Assembly: GCA_027563935.2 (NCBI GenBank)
Contig: CM050448.1
Coordinates: 123,616,493-123,680,492, forward strand
Length of the DNA stretch: 64,000 bases
Direction: 5' to 3'
Origin: Costus lasius
Taxonomy: Eukaryota; Streptophyta; Magnoliopsida; Zingiberales; Costaceae
The notes under the pieces were generated by a model. The model did no database searches. It worked only from the letters and a program-made list of their open reading frames with translations, and had not been told where the DNA came from. A program made the position numbers and the translations under genes. Positions 31,607 through 44,139 of this stretch are shown in pieces (position 1 is the first letter of the stretch; the number at the start of each line of letters is the position of its first letter).

Positions 31607-34600
31607 AAATTTTCCCATATCATCAAGAAGAAAAAAGAGGAGGCAAGGTAGAAAGCCCAGAGTTCACTTTCTTGTGGGCACTAACTCCCTCACAGACAAT
31701 CTTGCGATGATGTTGTTATCAACAATCACGTCATTCTACCGTCATGCCCTTGTCATTTTATTGGAGTTATCATAGATCTGCAGAAATGTCTGTTGCAACT
31801 TCCTCACACAACCTAACCAGTATGACCTTTACACTATGTGGCACCCTTGATGAAGCCTCTGCTAATCCACCACTCCTCGTCACCAACTTCTAGCCAATTA
31901 CTCATACTGTAGCTGTTGTGTCTTGGTTGCTCCTTGTTGTCAACTTCTTAGCATTGACAGAGCCAATAACTGATTTTTGTGGCAACTTCTCTGACCCAAC
32001 TTTGTCAAATGATCATCTGATGCAAGCTGAGGAAAAAAAGCCAAAAAGTAGAGGAAGTGCAAAAAATGTAGGAAGGAAACAAGAAAGATTCACAAAAATT
32101 ATGAAAAGTGAAAATTATGATGTGACCGATCTCGAGTTCTATCATAGCAGAAATGTAAAATATGATGTCATTGATAGTGTTATTTGGTCATTATTAGGAT
32201 TACCAGGTCAAATGATAGGTCATGTGCTAGTGACAAGTTTTAGATTTATGACTCGTATGTTATGTTATATATACACACACACATACATTCCTTTCTTTTC
32301 TTTCTTCTATTATTTCTCCTGGCACCTTATTATGTCCAGCCAAATTGGGGTTCTTCATACTTAAGTTAAAATGCATAATTTTAAAAACTTATCCTGCATT
32401 TCTCCAAAAAAGTGTGAATGCGTCCGTACAATATTTTATTTATCCAGCGCCTAATATTCTATTTGATGTTTTAAAAAATCTTTATCAATTGCCATGTTGA
32501 ACAGGGATCTATAACCTACACTTTCATATTTGATTAGGTATCCAACTCAACAATCACCTTATCATATTAAAAGAACATGTGACTGGGTCTCAGAAGTTTG
32601 AATACTTACTAAAAGGTGTTTAGGAATCATCTTTAGTTATTGTTTATCATATCTTTTGCAATTAGAAAAGTAGAAAAACAAAATCACATAAGATGATATG
32701 GAGTAAAGAATACTAAAACTAGTCCATCAATAATCATTAAGTGGTAAATGGAAGACTGCAGACAGGATTTTTCAAATGGAAATAGTTATTTAAAATTCTA
32801 AGAAAATGGATGTTCTTCTGAAATTTTACCTTCCATCAACTTACTGTAAATTTTAGTAGATAATTTTTATCAGATTGTTTTAGTGGTTATTTTTGGAACT
32901 CCAACATGACAAGGTTGTTAATACTTGTTATGAATGTTTGCGCAGCAAAGTAACCTTTTTGTGAAGTAAACTAGTAATCTTGAAAATCAAACGGTTGACA
33001 GAAATGAAAGAAACAATTTGATAGTAGATGTTAGGTAAATATAGATCTGATGAAAACTAGCATATGAAATCATGACTTGTAAGCTTGTATCCCATAAAGA
33101 AAACATGCCCAAGAAAGTTAATTCAACTTCAAGAGTAAGCAGACAAGTTTGACATGCATTGGCTGGTTAATGTGAAATTTCTATAAACTGTCTTCACATG
33201 TAGTTTTGTTGCGGATCAAAGTCTTCTCATGACAGGTTCAACTTCTTTTTCAAAATATATCTTTTTTTTCTCTGTTTTTTTATGTAAAAAATTTCTTTAA
33301 GTCAAGTATCAAATATAATATTTGTTTTTACATGCAAATATGCATCTTCACATGTAGAGTGCGGTATTACATTTCCAGTGCTACTGATTTATACGAACCA
33401 CAATCCATAACATCTTATGTCATAAAGCAAAAAATGTGCAGAAATGTGCATTTTCAGTAAGTTGACTGTTGAGAACTTCATACTTTACATCATGTAGTCC
33501 AAGGGTGTAACATGACATTATAGCCTCGTGCTCATGTCATATTGTATATTTACATACACGTAAATCCTGCATATGGGTCAAATACCTGTGAAAATTCTCC
33601 ACTACCTACTCACAATTTAGTTAGTTTAAGAGCCAATACGAACCTCCATAAGTAGAAGAATAGGTTCCTACTATATACTAGATTCGTTTGTTACGTGAGA
33701 GCCTTCTTTTTATAAGCTTCTGTCATGTTGTCCCTTGTAGAAATGCTAATTTTGTAAATAAATTTCTAGTTTGTTATTGTGCCTGTCCTGTTGTGGACCT
33801 GTGATGGATTTTTGCGTTCCAGCTTCTGAAATACTGTGTATTATTTATGTGCATGTGACTATATGGGTTATCTTTATTTATTGCACTGATCAAATACTTT
33901 CACTCTAGCTAAAAACTGCGTCGGTTTTGTTTTCCTGATTTACCTCCCAAATTGTTCTTTATTCCTAAGTTGCAGTAACTCAAATGTGGATATCATAGGT
34001 CCCTTTGCCTTAGCAAAGACATAATGCTGTAACTTGGTGCAGGCCTCTCAATTAAATTTAACTATTTGCATTTTAGATTAGAAAATGACAATATTATTGG
34101 AGACTGAGTATGTTCATTAATGAGCCACACTCAGTTGATAGATGTTTATTGTGCACTCCGAATTTTACTATTGTTTCTTTGACCAGCTCTGGGACTTTGA
34201 TGCGATCAAGAGCGAACTATGCTGTCATTTGTTTAGTTTCGATGATGAAGAGGCAAAAAGCGTTATCACCCGTACTTTTCGAGGATGAAGCAGAGAATTA
34301 CAGAGAATTATTTGTTTATTTTATGTTTGCATGCATTTCGTGTATCTCCATCTCTCCCGTCCCACATTCGACGTCATGAGTAACACATTCGTGATTTTGT
34401 TGCGCAAGGTGATTCTGACTCTTCTTTAGTAACACATGTAATTAATTATATTTTTCGTTTTCTTGAGCAATTATTTTCTTGTATCTTATGATTGAACATC
34501 TATCTTCGTCATGCATAATGTATTTTTCCTCTCCATTTCCATGTTCTTTTACATTGTTTGTCTCATGATGAATGATGCTGCTTTTCATATTGAACACTTA

Positions 34601-35380
34601 AATTGGCATCTACATACCGCTATAATGGTTTGAGCTAGTTTAGTGGTCTACACAATCGATCAATGCCATTTTATTGTTCAATCTATGTTCTAATGAATTC
34701 AACTGTTCACTTCTAGATCTAGCTATTTGACTTGGAAGGGGAATTCAATGTGTTTTTAGTATATATTCTTGAATAAAAGTATTTAGTTGTATCTATCTAG
34801 TCGTTATTTATCCCGATATGTTTCATCCCATTCTATTTGACTAAGAGAGGAAAACAATGCATAAATGTTTCGTTAATATATTTCATAGGAAATAATAGAG
34901 GGAAATAAAAAAATTTTGATCCCTGTATTTTCATCTCAACCTTCATGTTCTCTTTTTCTTTTTCGTATTCTCACGAGATAACAAAATATTAGTGTTTTCA
35001 CTAGATTTAGTCAATAGGTTATGTTGTGTATGGCCTAACTCGAGAGTATTTAGACACGCCCACCAATGGGCTATGTTGAGTGTAATCCAACATCGAATAG
35101 GACATTCATGGATGATAACCTAACCAAAAACAAGTTATGTCCAAAATGAACTAGATAAAAAGAAGGCTATCTCAACTCATGACACATTTGTACACTACTT
35201 GTGGCATGGTATGTGAAATAAATAGCTTAGGTAGGGTAAGAAACATATACCCTCACTAGCCTCTGTGATCATGCCAACTTGTGTCCATGGTTGACTAGTG
35301 GCACATGAATTGTTGTAGAACATTTTTTAAAAAAGATCTCGTGTAAGATATTTTAAAAATAATTATAAAGAGCTAAAATC

Positions 35381-35383
<3 letters not shown>

Positions 35384-35419
<36 letters not shown>

Positions 35420-35663
35420 TGTGTGTGTACTTTTATAAGTAGATAATTTAACTTTAATGAATTGATATTTATTCAAAAAGTAGAAATAATGCAACATTTA
35501 ATAAAGCTCAATTGGAAATTTTTAATATAATATTATGGTGGGTGCTATAAGAAAATTCATACATTGTTGTCTCAACTATGACATGTAATTTGCTAACTCC
35601 TCTAGCATAGGAGATAGAGCATTAGATCACAAGCGGAGTAGAATTAATAAGGAGAGTCTTAAA

Positions 35664-35712
<49 letters not shown>
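35384..35712. repeat. Two (TA)n microsatellites
   Basis: A TA run at about 35386-35415, and a CA run followed by TA at about 35664-35712. Both are simple repeats in intergenic DNA. Confidence 0.9.
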
Positions 35713-35717
<5 letters not shown>

Positions 35718-36261
35718 TATCTTATGAGTAGTATTTCTACAACAGATGAAACCATAATAGAGATTATGGAATTGGAGGAGCTTCGTTTTTATATTTTCTT
35801 TTATAAACAACAAAATATTTTTCATTTTCATCAACGCTATCTAATTCTATATTCACACAATTTTCTTCTAATAAAATAATACACCTCTTTGATATTTCTA
35901 TTTGTAGAGAAAATACCATTGATGGAAATTAAATCTTTTAAAATTACGTAGGAAGTAGAAAAATAAATATTAGTAAACTAGTAATTGAATAGTAAATTAC
36001 ATAAAATATATAAAATATATGTGCAATAACTTAACTTCTCCCAATCATCTTCATCAATTTTGTCATATGATATTATTTTATTATAAGTATAGTGAAGAGG
36101 CTTTGTAAGGCATACAAACTATTGATGCATCATAATGCTCTAACTAGCTTAAATATTAAACTTACAATTTTCATATGGTTTTATCGAAAGTATGATAATA
36201 ATTTTAAATTTTTATTCTCTAGGACTATAATAAATAGGACTAAAAGTATACTTGGCAAAAT

Positions 36262-36778
36262 TTGACACGACCCGCTAACCTGACTCGACTCGGCATGAAG
36301 TTAAGCGGATTCGGATCAGTCATAATCGTGTTGGGTCATAAATAGGTCAATCCGTTTATGACCCGAAAATAATTGGGTCGTGTCAGGTTGTAAACGGGTT
36401 GACCCGCTAAACCCGATTACAATATATATTTATATATATAATATTTAAATATAGGCTCATCTAACTCTCATTGTTAGCTCATAAGTCTAAATATCTTCTA
36501 ACTATCTTTTAACATAGATTTTGGCTCACTCATAAGCCCAAATTTTTATTAATTTTAATATAATTTTTATTAATTTATTATTTATGTTTAAAATATGAAT
36601 GATAAACAAGTTATTCAGGTCATGTCGGGTTGACCTGATTATATTCGGGTCGTGTTTAGATTATACAGTTTGACCCAATTAATTAAACGGGTCGTGTTCA
36701 GGTTGGCTTAATTGGATCACGGGTCATAGCTGACATGATCCGTTTATGACCCGCTAACTCAAATTGTCAGGTCTAACT
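36262..36778. mobile_element. Element with GGGTCGTGT subterminal motifs
   Basis: About 520 bp in which GGGTCGTGT or its complement ACACGACCC recurs (36270, 36376, 36648, 36690), along with GACCCGCTAA at both ends (about 36275 and 36749). The centre is AT-rich. Repeated subterminal motifs around an AT-rich core suggest a non-autonomous DNA transposon; boundaries and class are uncertain. Confidence 0.5.
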
Positions 36779-36789
36779 AAAAGGAATGA

Positions 36790-39760
36790 CTTTTATATCA
36801 AGTCAAGAGTAAATACTAATATCGTTGTTAACATTCTCTTGATCATTTTGTTGATATTTATATAATTCAAATAGGATTTTTTTTTTTAGTTGCTCAAATG
36901 TGTCGTTGTATTTCTTTGACATCATAATTTTAATTTGCACTTTATATATAAAAAAACTGCACTCGTTACTATGCCCTACTATTAATTCTAAAGAGTAAAA
37001 ATAAAACAAGTGATAACAAAAGAATAAGGTATGTATTTAAAGATTAGTAGCTAACAAAGAAACAAATGTCTGGTAATGTGAAAACAAAAAACTACTTGAA
37101 TAAACAGTAGACTTTGTTTTGAGTTTTTTTTTTAAGTTGAGTTTAACGATAATTAATAGAGAATTTAATACGGTAGAAGAAATTTATGATAGCTTTAATA
37201 AAAAAAATAAAAGGGAAAGAAAATTGTTTACCAAGGAAGAATGATGGAGGAAATTTTTATAGGGTCAAATGAGGATGTTTTTTTATTATTTTTTTTCTAT
37301 CTTTTTAGCTATTGTAAAGCACAGAATTATCAAAATGTTACTAAAAGATTATTATCCATAATTTTTAAAAATGTTTATGATTGTTTAGAGAGTAAAATAT
37401 TCTTATTAAAATTTAACTACTAGAAACATGGCATAACTAGGATCATGGATAAAATGTGAGCTATACCTAATTCGTAGATTTTGCTAGACCTAGTTGATAG
37501 CATGCTAGATTAGTGTGAGCCATGAAAGATACGATCATGCTAGATTAGTGTGAGCCATGAAAGATATGACCGCCACTGGCTTTTACTAACCCATACAAAG
37601 TGAAACTTCTAGTTCAGATAGACCCTTAACACACCTATGGACAAAAGCGCTGAAGGTGTAACTCCAGATTTGAAGATAGGGGAGAATTCAGGTGGCTTAA
37701 GATCATTCATAGTTGTGGCACATCTGGACACATCAATCAATAGTCAACAGTAGGGCAGTATCAGCAGTAATATCCACTTACAATCGCAGTTTACAATGAC
37801 CTACTAACAAGTTCAGGAACAAGGAAACACCTTTGCAAGTACTACCATCCCCTTTACCATTAACTCCTAGAAAGAGTTTTTAAGTTTACGCCAATACCCA
37901 CCTCCACAAATGTGTAAATTTATTTAGCAATCCAATTGTTCAGATACTGGAACACAGAGAGCCACATACAACAGCACACAAGATGAGGAAAAATAAATGC
38001 CACCACCGACTCCACAGCTGTGATATTGAATTAGCAGCTCAATCTGTTCAGATCCTTGATGACAGATCATATGACACATCTTTGCTGATCTATACATCCT
38101 CTACCTATAAAGTACAAGTTTTAAACATAAGAATACATGTTATTGTTCCTCTGGTTGCCCCTCTTTCAGTTTATCAGTATGATACTCACAAAAGGGCCAT
38201 ATTGCCCAAGAACACTGATGTTGACCAAGCAATACTCCTCACTATAAGGCTATATAACCTGTTAACATAATGTAAAAACCTTAGGTCAGAGTAGGCTTTA
38301 CAAGGTATGTCATGTGAGAGTAGAAAACTTATTCTAACAAAAATAAAGGAAGGATTAAGCAATATGCTTTAGTTATGTTTGGCTCATTTGCCTTGGATGC
38401 AGGTAGGATTTAACTCCTCTCAACCAACACCAAACAGTATAAATATTACTTGTACCACCACCTAACTAAAACAATGATAAATACACTTTTCAACAACTCT
38501 ACCATGGAGTAGGACAATCACAGTTTAATGAAGCTAGTCATGCCAAACAGAGTTATTACATTATCTAAATGTAGTGCTAGAAAGAAGGAAATAGAAAATA
38601 AAACACAAGTTGATCATATGTGGGATTGGAAATTCCAGAATTGTAGGCATTGCTTAATCTCTTTAAGCAGCTTCTTTTTGAAAAAAAAAATAGACTGATT
38701 GAATTGACCTGGTGGTTAGATCAATAAAATTCAGAAGACTTACAAAATACATGACCCAAATCCCAGGTGGTTTCTCACCTAGTTTGGTTGACTCTTGATC
38801 GGGCTAACCAAACCAATTAAGGACTTGAATAGGGGGCTAATTCCTAGTAGAATAGATCATACCAGCAACTCCAGTATGGCTTTAGAATAGCAATTTTGAG
38901 TGCAAGAATACTAGGTAAAACCAGAGAACAATATCACAATTCAAGGTACAAACAGCATTGATGTCAATTATGTTAGTTACAAGTTCATGTAGCAGATCCA
39001 AAACAATCTACTCAATCACAGATAGTCTGATGATACTAACTTTACAGAACTCATGTTATATCTGAAACTCTAAATATGAGTATAAATAGAATCCTGTTTC
39101 CAAGAAAAACGTTTGGAGCTTCAATAGTTAATATTTTGCACCTGAACTTTAGGTACACATGAATGTCTTCTTGATAAACCAGCATTATCAATTTGTACAA
39201 ATGCTAAAGCATCTTGTTTTATGAAATGGCTGATCTATTGTCCTACATGATTTGAGTTATCAGTCAAAGTTAACATTTAAAATCTTGGGAGAATGCTAAA
39301 CAGTTGCATACCAAATAAGCCAACTGCAAGTAGAACGGGGACACCACTTACAAGTAAAGCTTTAAAAAGCTCAAAGAGATCGTTAAAGGAGAAGCTACAA
39401 GTATCAAGCTTAGATTGAAAATCAAGGGTTGTGTGGAGCTTCAGACAGGTTTATCATTTCAGTAAATCTGTTCTTTGTTTGAAGATTAAGCTTAAGACTA
39501 TAAATTTCAAAGCTGTTAGGTAAAAATCAATTCACTGATATTTCATGAAATCGAGTCAAGAGAAACAGATATTGGGCAGAGGGTACTCCAGAGAATTTAA
39601 AAGAGGTTAATCGCCTAAGGCGAGAGGTGACAAAGCAGATCTATCGAAATACACAGCAAGTTCCGATCTTTTCTGCACGAATCGATCGGAAAATTTAACA
39701 AGGCCAAATCTGGAGCGGAATCACGCCGTACCAGCAGACGGGGAACGGGGGAAGCATCCC
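36790..39760. other. AT-rich spacer before the DUF3511 gene
   Basis: A 35-bp unit, CATGCTAGATTAGTGTGAGC onward, is repeated in tandem at 37501-37570 with one change. The last part may include the 3' UTR of the DUF3511 gene. No other gene is supported. Confidence 0.55.
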
Positions 39761-40135
39761 CTACCACCAGCCATAGACCGCGCGGGTGTACTTGTCTTTG
39801 AGCCACCGAAAGCTCCGCCGGAAGGACCCCTTGACCTTGCCCTCGACGGCGTAGGCCTTGTAGCTTGCGACCCGCCGCTTGCGCTGAAACTCGGGGTCGC
39901 TGAAGGCCCACCCGCCCCTGTTGGAGGACGACGGCCCAAACTCGGGGTTCCCCTTCAGGTCCTTGGGGCCGTAGCCGCCGTCATGGGAGTGGGAGTAGGA
40001 GGTGCTGTAGCTCCTGAAGTCGTGCCCCACGGGCGGCGCCGGCGCCGTGGCCGAACGGCCTCTGTAAACCTCCAACTGCATCATCCCGTCGTTGAAGGAC
40101 CTCGATCTGTAGTCCCCGTCCGTAGGACGAGCCAT
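39761..40135 (-). CDS. Small DUF3511 family protein
   Basis: Intronless frame of 124 residues. The C-terminal half matches the plant DUF3511 domain: RRVASYKAYAVEGKVKGSFR, then SFRWLKDKYTRAVYGWW at the end. The N-terminal half is low complexity (Ser/Tyr/Gly-rich, with RSRSFNDG). There is no signal peptide or membrane segment. The function of the family is not known to me. The start is the first ATG after a CT-repeat leader. The codons are clearly more GC-rich than the surrounding DNA, which supports a real gene. Confidence 0.88.
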   Translation of the reverse strand: MARPTDGDYRSRSFNDGMMQLEVYRGRSATAPAPPVGHDFRSYSTSYSHSHDGGYGPKDLKGNPEFGPSSSNRGGWAFSDPEFQRKRRVASYKAYAVEGKVKGSFRRSFRWLKDKYTRAVYGWW

Positions 40136-40149
40136 GCTCGTTTCTTCTC

Positions 40150-40151
<2 letters not shown>

Positions 40152-40185
<34 letters not shown>
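40152..40185. repeat. GA/CT microsatellite in the DUF3511 leader
   Basis: About 17 GA repeats on the plus strand, read as CT in the transcript, 16 bp upstream of the ATG. CT tracts in plant 5' UTRs are common and length-variable. Confidence 0.9.
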
Positions 40186-40189
<4 letters not shown>

Positions 40190-40299
40190 AAGAGAGAAGC
40201 CCCTCCACGGTGAGTGGCGGTCTATAATGGCTTCCGAGTTGACTTGGACACTTTGACATTGACTTTAATTGGGAAAAAAACATTATTATGTGAACGTAA

Positions 40300-41158
40300 T
40301 GCAACTATGCAAGGCAGTTAGAACATGCCCGTTATGAATATAATAATTTAAGGAGCATCAATTATTAAGTTTCATCTAGCGATTGCAATTTAATCAGATG
40401 CAGTGCCCAATATTTCCTGATCTGATTACAGCGGGCTTTAGATATTTGATTAGAGATAAATTCAGAATTTAACGAATCAAGTTTTAATTAAATTCAAGAT
40501 TATAGGTGCAGATACTCGATACTTGTTACCCAATGCCCAATTTCAGGCATTCAGCTTTGGTAGGTGCAGAAATGAATTGCTGAGGTTTATCAAATAGTTC
40601 AGTTTTGTGACGCAGCAATGTATCAGTCTAATGATCAGTATCAAGGTACAACTTCTAAGTGTCACTGTTTGGTTTAATGTAGTATGATAAAAATCAGAAA
40701 ACTGAATGAGTGAATACCAAAACCTTCAGAAATTCAAATGCAGGATTGAGACCTTGCATCTTCATAAAAATTTTCTGAGATCAGAAATTCATAACGATAA
40801 ATGCAGTCTATTTGTTGCTGAAAAGAAAACTCAGTCTGAAATATTTCAATGCAGTGCAGGAATCAAAATCAGTGTTCAGTTTCAGCTACATCAAATACTA
40901 TGAAATACTCAATGTGAGGATGCAGAGTCCCTAAATTTTTCAGAAATTTCTTCAATATATCTGAAAATAGTGTAGTGAAAAATTAGAAACTCAGCTGGAA
41001 AGCAGCAGACTGTAAAATCCACAATACTATTCAGCAAATCAATGTTGCTGAAAATCAGAAACTTGAATTATGAGATCAATTCAAATGCAATTTCCAGGAT
41101 TCAAGGCTAATATTGTAGCATGTAAAATTATTGGATTGTTATGTTATTTTATTATCTT
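40300..41158. other. Spacer upstream of the DUF3511 gene
   Basis: Promoter side of the DUF3511 gene, then AT-rich DNA with dispersed repeats of TCAGAAA and AAATTCA-type words. No gene is seen. Confidence 0.5.
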
Positions 41159-41161
41159 TTA

Positions 41162-42077
41162 GGCTGTGTTTAACAGCACAGACGGAAAATAAGAGGGACG
41201 AGGCTTGAGAAGGGAATGGAAAGAAAAGGGGATGGAAAAAAAATGCATGTGACTTGCACGTGCCCAATTTCCCCTCCCTCTCCCGTCAACGCTAGAACCC
41301 CCATCCCCGTCGAGTGTCGGAACTCCTGACCCCGCCGAGCCATTGCCATCCCTCTCTCCCGTCGCCGTCGCCCTACCTCTCTCCAGTCGCCGTCGAACCC
41401 ATGCGAGCAGCCATTGCCGTCCACGAGCGTCGCGGATGCGAGGAGCAACGAGGTGTCGTGGCTTACACATGTCTTTCTCTCATTCCTCTCTCTAGTTCGC
41501 GTCGCGCCATCTGCTGCTCGGAGCGAATGCGCCGTCGCGGTCGCCTGCTCCCACAACGTTCACTTCCGCATCTTCCACGCCTCGGTGAGCTGCCCACAGA
41601 AGAAGGGGGTGAAGACGGGGAGGAAATCCGGTAATTTGGGGGTCGTCATCATCATCACCTCCTCGTTTTCCCGTGCCCGATCATCCGGGATGCGCACGCC
41701 GAAGCAGATGCAGGTGAGGATGCTGCAGATGGTGAGCTGGCAGTTGGCCATGACATGGACGATGCCAGAGCCGGTGAACTCAGATCGAAGGCGGGCGAGG
41801 TGGTTGCCCATGGCCCAGTCGCGGATCCATGTGAACTGCTAGACGCGGGCGGGGGTAATGATAGATGAAGTTGCGGTGAAGGGAGCGCTAGAAGGCGCTG
41901 TCACAAGCATCTCGTCCGCCCTATTTTGGGCGGATCGCATTCGAGGGAAAATCTGACACTATTTAGCTACTGTTTCGTCCGCCCTATTTTCCATCCACCC
42001 AATTAAACTAGAAAAAATACTTTTCCTCTCCACTTTCCATCCCTTCCACCTTCCTTTTCTCTCTATTAAACACAACT
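41162..42077. mobile_element. PIF/Harbinger-like non-autonomous element with GC-rich cargo
   Basis: The ends are imperfect inverted repeats (GGCTGTGTTTAACAG left; CTATTAAACACAACT right) flanked by TTA on both sides (41159-41161 and 42078-42080), the usual 3-bp target of this superfamily. The outer parts are AT-rich. The inside (about 41270-41880) is strongly GC-rich with open frames in several directions, unlike a MITE, and may be captured host sequence. I could not recognise a source gene. A small internal palindrome, TCCGCCC...GGGCGGA, sits near 41915-41935. Confidence 0.6.
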
Positions 42078-42339
42078 TTAATTAAATATAGATGTTTGTA
42101 CTTGATCAGTAATACTTTTAGTGTGTTTAGTATATTTTTCATTCATGAAAAACTATGAAATATATAGTAATAATTAATAGAAAGGGCATAGAGTTACAAA
42201 TATATATATATATATATGTGGATAAAATTATTTTTATTTTTTTATGGTATCAAATTGATAAAAAAAAGTTTTTTAATACACAAAAACAAAAGAGAACAAT
42301 ATAAATTACTTGAACCATTTGAAAATTTTTAAAAAAATA

Positions 42340-42410
42340 CGAACAAGCCGGGATTCGAACACAGCTCGATTCTTGGGGAACGTACGGTTCCACCAGCGGG
42401 GCACTACTGC
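42340..42410 (-). pseudogene. Decayed tRNA-Gly copy (anticodon position reads CCC)
   Basis: It aligns without gaps, 71 nt, to the intact tRNA-Gly copies to the right. The A-box region and T-loop TTCGAA remain, but the acceptor and anticodon stems are badly mismatched. The anticodon position reads CCC. It lies one array period (~138 bp) from the next copy. A run of Ts follows on the minus strand. Confidence 0.75.
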
Positions 42411-42477
42411 AGATTGATTTTTGTGGCAGGTAATAAATTATCTATTTTCTATCTAAATTGTTTTGTAAGTTAAAAAT

Positions 42478-42548
42478 TGCACCAGCTGGGAATCGAACCC
42501 GGGTCTGTACGGTAGCAGGATACTATTCTACCACTAGACCACTTGTGC
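42478..42548 (-). pseudogene. Altered tRNA-Gly copy (anticodon position reads GCT)
   Basis: 71 nt, close to the intact copies. The anticodon loop is CTGCTAC, so the anticodon is GCT instead of GCC. The closing pair of the anticodon stem is C-C, and the T stem has a C-A mismatch. It is probably a pseudogene, although A- and B-box motifs and a T-run terminator are present. Confidence 0.8.
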
Positions 42549-42614
42549 GAGTTGAGAATAACTTTTAAAGTATTCATAATAATTTATTGTACTATAAAAT
42601 TAAAATAAAAAAAT

Positions 42615-42685
42615 TGCACCAGCCGGGAATCGAACCCGGGTCTGTACCGTGGCAGGGTACTATTCTACCACTAGACCACTAGTGC
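42615..42685 (-). tRNA. tRNA-Gly (GCC)
   Basis: Cloverleaf intact: acceptor GCACTAG/CTGGTGC (one T-G wobble), D arm with AGTGGTAG, anticodon stem GTACC/GGTAC around loop CTGCCAC, T arm CCGGG/CCCGG with TTCGATT, discriminator A. A run of seven Ts follows as a Pol III terminator. Confidence 0.95.
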
Positions 42686-42750
42686 GAGTTGAGATTAATT
42701 TTAAAGTATTCATAATAATTTATTGTACTATAAAATTAAAATTACAAAAT

Positions 42751-42821
42751 TGCACCAGCCGGGAATCGAACCCGGGTCTGTACCGTGGCAGGGTACTATT
42801 CTACCACTAGACCACTGGTGC
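42751..42821 (-). tRNA. tRNA-Gly (GCC)
   Basis: Perfect cloverleaf: acceptor GCACCAG/CTGGTGC, anticodon GCC in loop CTGCCAC, T arm CCGGG TTCGATT CCCGG, discriminator A. A TTTT terminator follows. It is the best preserved copy of the four-member tandem array. Confidence 0.97.
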
Positions 42822-44139
42822 GAATTGATTTTATAATTTCGATATTTTTAATTCAATTTTGAATTTAGTATGGATTCCTTCCCATAAAACTGAATACATT
42901 AATACACTGATATAAGTACTAAATTAATAAATTATGTAAATTACTGATTTTAGATATAACTATAAAATTAATCAATTTTATTTGAAAAATATATTTTAAA
43001 AAATACTATTATATTTATATCGGTATAATAATTTAAATCTGAAAATAGGTAATTTATTAAATTTACTAAAATTTTTTGATACATTCAATTTGGTAAAAAG
43101 ATTGGTTTTTTTATTTGATTCAGTTCTATATTTAAAAAATTTAGAATTTTTTTTGATAAATTATATTTACTAAAATTAAGTTTGATTTTTACCGAATTTT
43201 TAGCCTACGGATTGGAGGGTACTGTTTTACTCTGTTTGAGGAGGATGCAAGGAGATGGCATCACCAAAGTACGCACAATATCTCTCTTTTCCTCATTCCT
43301 GCTGCATGCCACACGCAGCGCTGGAGGCAGACTGTTGACCTGCTGAACATGTATTGTCAACGCACATCGCATGGAGTTGACTTTGTAGTTTGGACAAGCA
43401 TCTACGTAGGCCAATTGTCAACTCCTTCCTAAAGATTGGATCTTGATTCTCGTTCTTATGTTGAGCCTCTTAAAAATTTCTCTGTATTTAATTTGTTTTC
43501 TTAATTTTTATATTATTCATAATATATTGTTTTAGGAACACAAACATTTCTTTTATCAATAATTGGTTGCAAAACCTATACTTGTCATATCGATATATAA
43601 TGCATTACCAAGAGTAAATCATATGTGGATCATAGAAAGAAAAATTAAAGGTATGACTTGCATAGTCATTTCAAAGTATATACTAAAATATGATTAGCGT
43701 TAACGAGTACTTCGATCAAATTAGACGAATCAGAGACCTAGTATTCATATGTTTAGGCACTAGCCATTGGATCAATCTCACCACCCTCAACCAATTCAAG
43801 ACAATAATGCACATCACAATATAGCTCCACCCTACTTTCTTGAAACTTGCTGAATGGCATTGTTGCTTTGCAAGTATGAGCATGGAACCCTTTCAGGGGA
43901 TGAAATTTACCACATTGCTTACTCCTCTCCCCTACCCAAAGGGAATCACTTTCCTCTTCAGATTAAGTCCCCTCCACTGTGAAACTGACAAGCCATGCAC
44001 AAAACCCTCACACATTGAGCCATCCTCCTCTCCTAGTACTACCACCCAACATTAAATTCATCACCTCGCTCCACACCTCCAAGCTAAGCTTCCTCTCTCA
44101 CAGATATAAGTGAGACACTGTGACAGATCAAGATCATCC
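42822..44139. other. Spacer and promoter upstream of the MYB gene
   Basis: Very AT-rich up to about 43200, then mixed sequence. A possible TATA-like ATATAAG lies at about 44103, only 37 bp before the ATG, so the true promoter may be further up. No other gene is supported. Confidence 0.45.

Larger units (their letters stand above)
30295..36240. other. Gene-poor AT-rich region after NMT
   Basis: The NMT 3' UTR probably covers the first few hundred bp. TGGTATCAGAG at about 30980 resembles the initiator-tRNA primer site of copia retrotransposons, and the text after it (to about 31400) could be a decayed fragment. Two palindromes lie at 31.4-31.6 kb. TA-repeat microsatellites lie at 35.4 and 35.7 kb. 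An open frame at 31918-32361 matches nothing I know and has unconvincing composition. No gene is called. Confidence 0.55.

Noticed and set aside
31918..32364. Open frame of 148 codons in the desert after NMT
   Set aside because: No recognisable domain; the last third is TA/TTC-rich simple sequence and there is no promoter or splice context. Chance or decayed repeat is more likely.
42478..42548. Functional tRNA-Ser (GCT)
   Set aside because: Body is tRNA-Gly, there is no long variable arm as in tRNA-Ser, and the anticodon stem has a C-C closing mismatch.
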